Assembly (NCBI GenBank): GCA_041547565.1
Contig: JBFEUI010000028.1
Location: 1 to 29,638 of the forward strand
DNA length: 29,638 nucleotides
DNA from: JBFEUI01 sp041547565
GTDB lineage: Bacteria > Pseudomonadota > Gammaproteobacteria > Thiohalomonadales > Thiohalomonadaceae
Direction: 5' to 3'
Position 1 is the stretch's first letter; each line of letters begins with the position of its first letter. The notes under the pieces are model-generated. The model searched no databases. It worked only from the letters and a program-made list of their open reading frames with translations, and was not told the origin of the DNA. The position numbers and the translations under genes were made by a program. Positions 17,264 through 24,041 of this stretch are shown in pieces.

Positions 17264-18649
17264 CTATTTCGGTTTGTTCTGTGCGCTGCGCAACATGGCG
17301 TCGAACTCGTCCTGGAAGAAGAACTTCTCCTCGCCGAACGCCGGCTCAAGGTGATTTAGCCATGTGGCATCAGGATTGAATTTTGCGAAGAAGGGGCGCT
17401 GAACCCAGTCCGGGTTGCGAGCCTGTATAAAGCGCAGCACAAACACCTTTTCGCCCTTAATTTCGGTGACGCCCTGTAACTCTATTTTGCCGGGTGCTGC
17501 GCTCATCGATGGGCCGCGTGCCGTCCGTCCCAGTCCGGAAACCTGTTTCATGGCACCACGGTAGATATCCCAGGCCCTGGCCAGGGGGAGCTCGAAGTAG
17601 CGTTTGGCACCGGTATCGCGCTCAATAAACATGTAATAGGGCACGATGCCGGCCTGTATCTGCATACGCCACATGGTACCCCAGACATCGGCATCGTCGT
17701 TGATATTGGCGATGAGTGGGGATTGGCTGCGGATCACCGCACCGGTATCCCTGATGCGGCGTATCGCTGCCTGGACAATCGGGGTATCCATCTCGCGCCA
17801 GTGGTTGAAGTGCGCCATGATGGCGACATGTTTACCGGCCTCGACCAGTTGCTCCAGCAGTGTGAGTAGCTCGTCAGCGTCGCTGTCGGTAACAAAGCGC
17901 TGCGGCCAAAACGAAAGCGACTTGGTACCGAGACGAATATTGGTGATGTGTTCAAACCTGGATGAGGTCAGGGGTCTGAGGTAGTCGGACAGGTGGCTGG
18001 TTTTCATCACCAGCGGGTCGCCGCCGGTGATCAGCAGATCGGTGACCTCATCTTGCTGCTCCAGGTAGCTGTGAAGGTGATGGGCCTCATTGGTGGAGAT
18101 GCGCAGTTCCTTGTCACCGACAAACTGTGCCCAGCGGAAACAGAATGTGCAGTAGGAGTGACATGTTTGACCCTGACTGGGAAAAAACAGCACCGTCTCA
18201 CGGTATTTATGCTGCAGTCCCCGGAGTTTCTCGTTGCCCAGTGTGGGGGTGTTCATCTCGAGCTGCCCGGCAGGATGCGGGTTGAGTTCCATGCGCAGGT
18301 TATGGGCGAGAGCGCGAATCGTCTTCTTGTCAGCGCCCTGTTTGATAAGTGATGCCATACGCTCGAAATGTTCGGGCATCAGCATCCCGGGTTGCGGGAA
18401 AGTGAGCTGGAAAATGGGATCATCGGGTATATTGGTCCAGTCGATCAGCTCATCAATCACATACTGGTTGACGCGGAACGGCAATACGTTGGCCACCACA
18501 TGCATGTTAAAGCGCTGCTCGGTCGTGAGCTGCTTTAGTTGGGCAATCTGATCCAGCTGGCGTTCGGTATAGACGCGAAAACGCTCAATATTGGTCAGGC
18601 TTGCTGCCCGTAAAGCTTCACTGTTCGTACCCAAATGCAAATTATTCAT
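17264..18649 (-). CDS. KamA-family radical SAM protein (lysine 2,3-aminomutase-like)
   Basis: A radical SAM enzyme related to lysine 2,3-aminomutase, which moves an amino group using S-adenosylmethionine, a [4Fe-4S] cluster and PLP. The cluster motif CxxxCxxC is at Cys163, Cys167 and Cys170 (CHSYCTFCFRW), followed by LLITGGDPLV, typical of the family. The 461 residues exceed both EpmB (about 340) and classic KamA (about 415), with an N-terminal extension of some 140 residues before the cluster. The usual PGGGGK loop with the PLP lysine appears only as the shortened APGKIEL. Substrate is therefore uncertain: lysine, glutamate or another amino acid. It stands alone, with its own promoter, between the ATPase and cheR. 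Confidence 0.85.
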   Translation of the reverse strand: MNNLHLGTNSEALRAASLTNIERFRVYTERQLDQIAQLKQLTTEQRFNMHVVANVLPFRVNQYVIDELIDWTNIPDDPIFQLTFPQPGMLMPEHFERMASLIKQGADKKTIRALAHNLRMELNPHPAGQLEMNTPTLGNEKLRGLQHKYRETVLFFPSQGQTCHSYCTFCFRWAQFVGDKELRISTNEAHHLHSYLEQQDEVTDLLITGGDPLVMKTSHLSDYLRPLTSSRFEHITNIRLGTKSLSFWPQRFVTDSDADELLTLLEQLVEAGKHVAIMAHFNHWREMDTPIVQAAIRRIRDTGAVIRSQSPLIANINDDADVWGTMWRMQIQAGIVPYYMFIERDTGAKRYFELPLARAWDIYRGAMKQVSGLGRTARGPSMSAAPGKIELQGVTEIKGEKVFVLRFIQARNPDWVQRPFFAKFNPDATWLNHLEPAFGEEKFFFQDEFDAMLRSAQNKPK

Positions 18650-18769
18650 GCAGCAACACTAAGCTCTGTAGTATGTGAAAGTAAAACGTGATTATTAGAA
18701 GTGGATATCAAGCACTATCCACCTTGTTAAACGATATTCAGGCTAATGCCGATATCAGAGGGGAGGGTA

Positions 18770-18798
18770 TTTATAACAAATTTCTTGCCTTTTCGCAA
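18770..18798 (-). promoter_or_regulatory. Putative sigma-70 promoter of the KamA-like gene
   Basis: On the minus strand TTGCGA (18798-18793) and TATAAA (18775-18770) are separated by 17 bp. This would give a leader of about 115 nt before the start at 18649. The rest of the 205-bp gap to cheR holds no gene that I can see. Confidence 0.5.
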
Positions 18799-18854
18799 AA
18801 AGCGCGAATTAACTTATTGATTTGTATGGGGATAAAATAGAGAAGATGATGTGG

Positions 18855-19694
18855 TCAACTATTCAGCTGATACACTACGCCGTGTGGTGTACGTACCATG
18901 TTAAAGGCATTGGTATAACTGGTTGGCGATTCTGAACCACCAAGAAACAGGTAGCCGCCTGGGTTCATGGTTTGTGCAATGCGGTTGAGAATGTCGGTCT
19001 TGAGATCGCTGGAGAAGTAGATCAGTACATTGCGGCAGAACACGATGTCGAATTTTCCAAGTCCTGCAAAGCTGTTCAGCAGGTTAAGTTCCCTGAAGCT
19101 TACCCGCTGTTTGATTTCCGGCTTGACCTCCCAGTGTTCCTCTCGCTGGATGAAAAACGCCTTCTTTCGTTCTTCAGACAGTCCCCTGCCAAGGGAGAGG
19201 CGATCATAAACGGCACTATTTGCCATCTTCAGCATGGATGGAGAGATGTCGGTGCCGACAATTTGGGTTGAGATGGGCAGGCTGCCCGGACGCTTGGCCA
19301 GGTATTCCTGGATGGTAATGCTGGTCGAGTAGGCCTCCTGCCCGGATGAACTCGCAGCCGACCAGATTCTAAGCTGCATTGGCCGTTTCTGGCTCAACTC
19401 GGGCAGTATCACCTGCTTGAGGATCTCAAAGGGGTAGTTGTCACGAAACCACAGGGTCTCATTTGTGGTCATCGCGTCGATAATATGTTCACGCAGTTGT
19501 GAGCGCGGTTGGGTACGCAGGCGCTGCATCAGGGTGCCGAAGTCAGGGAGATCAAATTCACGCATCAGCCGGCCCAGACGGCTTGTTACCAGATAATGCT
19601 TGTTTTCGCCTAAAACAATCCCACAGGCGTCTTCAAGGAAAAGGCGAAAATCCTCATATTCTCTGGCTGAAATTTGCTCTTTTGTCACGGCCAC
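18855..19694 (-). CDS. cheR: Chemotaxis protein methyltransferase CheR
   Basis: CheR transfers methyl groups from SAM to glutamates of chemoreceptors, the adaptation step of chemotaxis. The 279 residues have an all-helical N-terminal domain (EYEDFRLFLEDACGIVLGENK...) with TTNETLWFRDNYPFEIL, then a SAM-binding Rossmann domain: LRIWSAASSSGQEAYS, IVGTDISPSML, FDIVFCRNVLIYF and GGYLFLGGSES. The SAM motif has ASSSGQEAYS where GCSTGEEPYS is commoner, a mild substitution. It is the last gene of a cheV-MCP-cheR run on the minus strand, next to flagellar genes as in pseudomonads (cheV-cheR beside flgA/flgM). Confidence 0.96.
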   Translation of the reverse strand: MAVTKEQISAREYEDFRLFLEDACGIVLGENKHYLVTSRLGRLMREFDLPDFGTLMQRLRTQPRSQLREHIIDAMTTNETLWFRDNYPFEILKQVILPELSQKRPMQLRIWSAASSSGQEAYSTSITIQEYLAKRPGSLPISTQIVGTDISPSMLKMANSAVYDRLSLGRGLSEERKKAFFIQREEHWEVKPEIKQRVSFRELNLLNSFAGLGKFDIVFCRNVLIYFSSDLKTDILNRIAQTMNPGGYLFLGGSESPTSYTNAFNMVRTPHGVVYQLNS

Positions 19695-19781
19695 TTAATC
19701 TGTTAACAATCACGCGATAGGAACTATATCATGCACCATGAACATGGGGGTACAGGCGATCAGTTAATAGGCGAAAAAATA

Positions 19782-20966
19782 TCAGGTGCGGAATTCTTCC
19801 ACCAATGATTGCAGATGGCTGGCCAAGCTGTTGAGTTGCCTGCCGGCACTGGTGACCTGCTCGGCACTGGCAGCGGAGTCCTCGGCGATCTGGTTCATGT
19901 TCAGTACCGTTGCATTGACATTATCGGCGACCATGCTCTGTTGTGCAGCAGCCTCGGCAATGCGGGTGTTCATGGCATTGATATTGCTGACTGCCGAGGC
20001 GATGGCCTCCAGCGATGAACCGGTCATGGCAGCCTGGCTAACACTATTGCTGGCCTGTTCCCGGCTTTGTTGCATAACCTGCACTGCCTCACGCGCCCCG
20101 GCCTGCAGGCGTTCAATCATCTCCTGAATCTCCTGGGTGGCCTGTTGGGAACGGCTGGCCAGCGAGCGAACCTCATCAGCGACGACCGCAAATCCACGTC
20201 CTGACTCTCCTGCTCTGGCCGCCTCGATTGCCGCATTCAGGGCCAGCAGGTTTGTCTGTTCTGCAATGCCACGAATGACATCCAGTACCGAGCCGATGTT
20301 TTCGCTGTCCTTGCCAACCGTGTCGATGACGCTAGAGGCTTTTTCTATCTCAGAGGCAAGACTGTCGATGCTGTCTATGGTCGTATTGACCACCTGACGC
20401 CCAGTGGTCGAGTTATCATTGGCCTGTTCAGCGGCAGACGCCGCTTCATTGGCGCTGGTGGTAACATTTTCAATCGTGGCGTTCATCTCCTGCATGGAGG
20501 TGACCACAAGATCGGTGCTTTCGCGTTGTTTTGCCAGACGGTGGTTTGATTCGTCCGTGCTCCCGGATAGTTGGGAGGCCGCCTGGGAAAGCTGGTTGGT
20601 TGTGGTGTTAATATTGCTAATCATCTCGCGAAGGGTACGGGTCATATCGTTGAAACTGCCGACAATCTCACCGATGACATCGTGACTTTCTATTTTGCAA
20701 TGGTGTGTTATATCTTTTTGGCTGATTGCATTGGCAACGATAGATATGCGTTTGAGTTTGTTCAGCAAGACCAGATTGACCAGGATGTAGTTGACGATAC
20801 CTATGGTGGTGCCTGCCACCAGGCAACCAATGATAAACCACCCTTTCATGCCTGGTTTCCACTCGACAAAGAACTGCGCGTAAACCGGAAAAATGATACC
20901 CATGGCAAGCCCAAAACTGACGAAGGCAACAAACAGGTTTCGGAGAATGCTGGGCTTAAATGTCAT
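19782..20966 (-). CDS. Methyl-accepting chemotaxis protein without a periplasmic sensor domain
   Basis: A chemoreceptor of 394 residues. Two hydrophobic segments (about 9-31 and 42-68) are separated by only some ten residues (FVEWKPGMKG), so there is almost no periplasmic part. A HAMP-like region follows (LNKLKRISIVANAISQKDI). Next is a long coiled-coil signalling domain with the conserved hairpin tip IAEQTNLLALNAAIEAARAG and GRGFAVVADEVRSLA. No CheR-tethering pentapeptide is present; the protein ends VEEFRT. It lies between cheV and cheR in the same orientation and is likely transcribed with them. It may sense membrane or cytoplasmic conditions through its transmembrane or HAMP region; that is inference. 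Confidence 0.93.
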   Translation of the reverse strand: MTFKPSILRNLFVAFVSFGLAMGIIFPVYAQFFVEWKPGMKGWFIIGCLVAGTTIGIVNYILVNLVLLNKLKRISIVANAISQKDITHHCKIESHDVIGEIVGSFNDMTRTLREMISNINTTTNQLSQAASQLSGSTDESNHRLAKQRESTDLVVTSMQEMNATIENVTTSANEAASAAEQANDNSTTGRQVVNTTIDSIDSLASEIEKASSVIDTVGKDSENIGSVLDVIRGIAEQTNLLALNAAIEAARAGESGRGFAVVADEVRSLASRSQQATQEIQEMIERLQAGAREAVQVMQQSREQASNSVSQAAMTGSSLEAIASAVSNINAMNTRIAEAAAQQSMVADNVNATVLNMNQIAEDSAASAEQVTSAGRQLNSLASHLQSLVEEFRT

Positions 20967-21037
20967 GGGCCTGATACCGTATCGTTAGGTGTTCTGTATG
21001 TCCCTTCCGCGTCAGGTTGCGGCGTAACAAAAACAGT

Positions 21038-21967
21038 TTATTTCTCCAGGGTTTTGATTCTCTTTATCACGGCAGAGGCCAGCTCGTCCGGCTTGAATTT
21101 GGCGATAAACTGATTGGCGCCTACCTTTTCCACCAATGCGGTATTGAAGACACCGCTCAGGGAGGTATGCAGGATGATATACAGATCGCTCAGGCGTGGG
21201 TCAGCACGGATCTCGGTTGTCAGTGTATAGCCGTCCATTTCCGGCATCTCGACATCTGAGATGACCATTGCAAAGCGTTGTGTGACAGGAACACCTTCAT
21301 CTGCCAGAGACTTCAGGATATCCAGTGCCTCGCGTCCGTTGTTGGCCAGGGTGGAGTTGATGTCCAACTGGTCAAGCGTGCGCTTGATCTGGTTACGGGC
21401 GACGCTGGAGTCATCCACGACAAGGATGTGGTACTCCTCTTCACCCATTTCGTCCTTTCCTTCCTCTACCATCTCACCCGAGACGATCTCATTGGCAGGG
21501 GTGACCTCTGACATGACCTTTTCGACATCAATGATCTCGACCAGCTTACCGTCGACCTCGGTGACGGCTGTCATGTAATTGTTACCTGCCCCCTTGGGTG
21601 GTGGCTTGATCTCGTCCCAGTTCAGGTTAACGATGCGCTCCACGCCGTTGACCAGAAAACCCTGTGTTGTGCGGTTGTATTCGGTGATGATGACATAGCT
21701 GGTGGAAATGTCCTGTAGCGGCATTTGGCCGATTGCCATGCCCAAATCCATCAGGGTGATGGTTTTGCCCCTCAGATTGGCAATACCCCGCACGACAGGG
21801 TGGGAGTGGGGGACGGCCGTCATCGGGGGGCACTGAATGACCTCCTGGATTTTAAATACGTTGATGCCGTAGAGCTGGGAGCCCCCCAGATTGAAGGTCA
21901 GCAGTTCAAGTCTGTTATGCCCTGCCAGTTGTGTGCGACGATCAACGCCGTCCAATACGCCAGCCAT
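21038..21967 (-). CDS. cheV: Chemotaxis coupling protein CheV
   Basis: CheV joins a CheW-like coupling domain to a receiver domain, linking receptors to CheA and helping adaptation. In the 309 residues the CheW domain covers about 15-155 (LLTFNLGGSQLYGINVFKIQ, VVRGIANLRGKTITLMDL, GFLVNGVERIV). A short acidic linker (EEGKDEMGEEE) leads to a receiver domain with Asp185/Asp186 (LVVDDS), the phosphorylatable Asp238 in ISDVEMPEMDG, and Lys near the end (IAKFKPDEL). GGAGG lies 5 bp before the ATG. A sigma-28-like promoter is upstream. It heads the minus-strand cheV-MCP-cheR set and is divergent from flgA. Confidence 0.96.
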   Translation of the reverse strand: MAGVLDGVDRRTQLAGHNRLELLTFNLGGSQLYGINVFKIQEVIQCPPMTAVPHSHPVVRGIANLRGKTITLMDLGMAIGQMPLQDISTSYVIITEYNRTTQGFLVNGVERIVNLNWDEIKPPPKGAGNNYMTAVTEVDGKLVEIIDVEKVMSEVTPANEIVSGEMVEEGKDEMGEEEYHILVVDDSSVARNQIKRTLDQLDINSTLANNGREALDILKSLADEGVPVTQRFAMVISDVEMPEMDGYTLTTEIRADPRLSDLYIILHTSLSGVFNTALVEKVGANQFIAKFKPDELASAVIKRIKTLEK

Positions 21968-21996
21968 TCATGCCTCCGCAAAGTCGATGATTATTG

Positions 21997-22024
21997 ATAT
22001 CGGTGGTGCAGCTTGTTTTCTTTA
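21997..22024 (-). promoter_or_regulatory. Possible sigma-28 (FliA) promoter of cheV
   Basis: On the minus strand TAAA (22024-22021) and ACCGATAT (22004-21997) lie 16 bp apart, close to the consensus TAAA-N15-GCCGATAA but with two changes in the -10 box. It sits 30 bp before the cheV start, so the placement is right. Confidence 0.4.
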
Positions 22025-22097
22025 GAGCCCAGTCTGGCATACCGTTTGCTTTGTTATTGTTAGCCAAATTCATTGTCAAAGGTTTGACGTGGGTCTT

Positions 22098-22117
22098 TAC
22101 CGGTATAGTTACCGGTA
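22098..22117. promoter_or_regulatory. Tandem palindrome, operator-like, between cheV and flgA
   Basis: The perfect 8-bp palindrome TACCGGTA occurs at 22098-22105 and again at 22110-22117, separated by TAGT. The centres are 12 bp apart, roughly one helical turn, so two dimers could bind the same face. It lies in the 239-bp divergent region, about 90 bp before flgA. The binding protein is unknown. Confidence 0.45.
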
Positions 22118-22206
22118 CAGATTAAGATTTAGGCCCACCTTCCAATATTAGGATGAGGTGACTGGCATAACAAGCGAATGTTCAACGACTTAGACAGGTC
22201 TGGTGG

Positions 22207-22902
22207 ATGAAGCAGATAATCATTTCGATGCTTGTGGCGGTGTTGACAGCCGGGCAGCTTTTCGCGGCTGAGTATCAGCCGCACGACACGATCAAGGATG
22301 CCGTTAAGCACTTTCTGATCGACAGCAATGGTGGTGACAACACGACAACACGGGTGCGCGTAGGCAAACTGGACAGGCGCCTGCGGCTGCACCGCTGTGC
22401 ACAGCCGTTGGAGGTGTTTGCCCTGCCCAATGCGAAATTAATCGGGGCAACCACGGTAGGCGTGCGCTGCGAAGGGGTAAAACCGTGGAAGCTGTTTGTT
22501 CGTGCGCGCGTTGAAAAGCTCGATCTGGTGCTGGTCAGCCGCCGTCCCTTGAGCCGCGGTATGAAGCTGGCGGCGGACGACCTGAAGCAGGTTGAATACG
22601 ATGTGGCACGTATTTCAGGCGGTTATGTGACAGATGGGTCACGTGTGGTGGGGAAACTGCTCAAACGCTCCGTGACCGGTGGCACTGTAATCTCTCCCAA
22701 TATGCTGGAAAGCCCCAAGGTGGTACAGCGCGGTGAGAAAGTTGCAATCATGGCCACGGCAAAAGGTCTCAGTGTAAAAATGTATGGTCGGGCGTTGGAG
22801 GATGGTGCGGAAGGTGAGTTGATACGGGTACGTAACAATTCATCCCGCCGTGAAATCGATGCCGTGGTGGTGGCATCTGGTGTTGTTAGTGTAACCCGAT
22901 GA
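22207..22902 (+). CDS. flgA: Flagellar basal body P-ring formation protein FlgA
   Basis: FlgA is the periplasmic chaperone for assembly of the FlgI P ring. The 231 residues begin with a Sec signal peptide (MKQIIISMLVAVLTAGQLFA, cleavage likely after FAA). A domain with a Cys pair follows (LHRCAQPLE and GVRCEGVKPWKLFV), then a C-terminal SAF domain (VSRRPLSRGMKLAADDL...SPNMLE) ending in the RVRNNSSRREIDAVVVASG segment characteristic of FlgA. It is complete. It stands divergent from cheV and just before flgM, the arrangement also seen in Pseudomonas and Vibrio. Confidence 0.95.
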   Translation: MKQIIISMLVAVLTAGQLFAAEYQPHDTIKDAVKHFLIDSNGGDNTTTRVRVGKLDRRLRLHRCAQPLEVFALPNAKLIGATTVGVRCEGVKPWKLFVRARVEKLDLVLVSRRPLSRGMKLAADDLKQVEYDVARISGGYVTDGSRVVGKLLKRSVTGGTVISPNMLESPKVVQRGEKVAIMATAKGLSVKMYGRALEDGAEGELIRVRNNSSRREIDAVVVASGVVSVTR

Positions 22903-22933
22903 TATATAATGTATTATTCTAGTAAATTATTAC

Positions 22934-22960
22934 TAAAGTTTTTCCTGGGCCGGCCGATAT
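22934..22960 (+). promoter_or_regulatory. Sigma-28 (FliA) promoter of flgM
   Basis: TAAAGTTT (22934-22941), exactly 11 bp, then GCCGATAT (22953-22960). This matches the FliA consensus TAAAGTTT-N11-GCCGATAA at 15 of 16 positions. It ends 27 bp before the flgM start, where GAGGAG provides the ribosome binding site. It means flgM is expressed as a class of late flagellar genes, giving the classic FlgM-FliA feedback. Confidence 0.88.
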
Positions 22961-22987
22961 AATAATCAGGCCTAGAGGAGAAAAGGT

Positions 22988-23305
22988 ATGCCAATCAACA
23001 ATGTAACAGGTTTTCCTGGCCCGCAGGCACAGCGGACCAGCGACGGACCTCAGGTTCAGGTCAATCGTTCCGAGCCCAACAGTCAAAAGCAGGAGACCGG
23101 CCGTCCCTCCACTGTCGATACGGTCAGCCTGACTGATACCGCTGCACGTCTGCGTGGTCTTGAGAATACGCTGGCCAGCCTGCCTGTCGTGGATACCCAG
23201 CGTGTCGAGGAGATTCAACAGGCAATTGCGAGCGGTGAGTTCGAAGTGGATGCCGAGCAGATTGCTGACAAAATGCTGGCGTTCGAATCGGAGCTGAGTG
23301 AGTAG
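22988..23305 (+). CDS. flgM: Anti-sigma-28 factor FlgM
   Basis: FlgM holds FliA inactive until the hook is complete and is then exported through the flagellum. The protein has 105 residues. As in the family, the N-terminal half is disordered and polar, and the C-terminal half carries the sigma-binding helices: VDTVSLTDTAARLRGLENTLASLP, then DTQRVEEIQQAIASGEFEVDAEQIADKMLAFE. The AIASGEFEVDAEQIA segment is the family signature. It follows flgA and precedes flgN by 5 bp. A strong ribosome binding site (GAGGAGAAAAGGT) and its own sigma-28 promoter are visible. Confidence 0.95.
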   Translation: MPINNVTGFPGPQAQRTSDGPQVQVNRSEPNSQKQETGRPSTVDTVSLTDTAARLRGLENTLASLPVVDTQRVEEIQQAIASGEFEVDAEQIADKMLAFESELSE

Positions 23306-23310
23306 TCGAC

Positions 23311-23805
23311 GTGGATGCCAGCGCTGCAGCCCATCAAAGCTTGATCGATACCCTCCAACGTGAAAACGAGGTGGTTTCGCGCCTGCATCAACTCCTAAAG
23401 AGTGAATTCGATCAACTCTCGCGGCGTGACGTTGACCGGATTGAAGAGACGTTGGAGGCCAAGCAGACATTGATGACCGAGCTTGCACAACTCTCTGTAT
23501 CACGCTGCAACATTCTGATAAATAAAGGTTATTCGGCAGACAAGGCCGGCCATGATGCCTTCATGGAGGCGTTGGACGGCGCCGCCGGTGAGCTATTGCG
23601 GCAATCCTGGGAAACACTGCAGGAGGCGCTGGCCGCCTGCCAGCAGCAGAACCAGGTCAACGGCCAGGTGCTGGAGGCCAGTCGCAGGAGTGCCGAACAG
23701 GCGCTTTCCGTACTGCTCGGCGGTAACGATACGCAGCCTTCCCTATATAATGATAAAGGGGCAACACAGCCGAGTATGCGCGGCAACTCCCATATCAAGG
23801 TGTAA
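23311..23805 (+). CDS. flgN: Flagellar export chaperone FlgN
   Basis: FlgN is the cytoplasmic chaperone of hook-filament junction proteins FlgK and FlgL. The 164 residues are predicted to be long amphipathic helices: ENEVVSRLHQLLKSEFDQLS, then RDVDRIEETLEAKQTLMTEL, typical of FlgN/YvyG proteins. A flexible tail with GATQPSMRGNSHIKV follows; the short basic tail is common in the family. The start is the GTG at 23311, five bases after the flgM stop, with GAGTGAG upstream. The ATG at 23315 is out of frame. A weak hairpin follows the stop. Confidence 0.9.
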   Translation: MDASAAAHQSLIDTLQRENEVVSRLHQLLKSEFDQLSRRDVDRIEETLEAKQTLMTELAQLSVSRCNILINKGYSADKAGHDAFMEALDGAAGELLRQSWETLQEALAACQQQNQVNGQVLEASRRSAEQALSVLLGGNDTQPSLYNDKGATQPSMRGNSHIKV

Positions 23806-23813
23806 GCATTCCC

Positions 23814-23840
23814 CGCTTTCGTAAGCGTCCTTTTCCTTCC
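23814..23840 (+). terminator. Weak intrinsic terminator after flgN
   Basis: CGCTT (23814-23818) and AAGCG (23823-23827) form a 5-bp stem with a TCGT loop, followed by a pyrimidine-rich TCCTTTTCCTTCC. It lies 9 bp after the flgN stop. The stem is short, so termination may be partial. Confidence 0.45.
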
Positions 23841-24041
23841 GATAATTGTCAGATTTTATTGCGATATAAGTAATTTGGTTCATCTGAACCATGTCCCTTG
23901 CGTACAATACCGTAATGATTCGCCGCCTTGGGCGCTTGTGAGCTTACCCGGGGATATGCCGTTGCACGGTGTACACCCGGACTCACCAAATCCCGCACAC
24001 AAAAAAACTTATATATAAAACAAGGGTATAGGTTGTCTGAT

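Noticed and set aside
22084..22111. Sigma-70 promoter TTGACG ... TATAGT upstream of flgA
   Set aside because: The spacing is only 14 bp and the -10 box falls within the TACCGGTA tandem palindrome, so it is not a convincing promoter.
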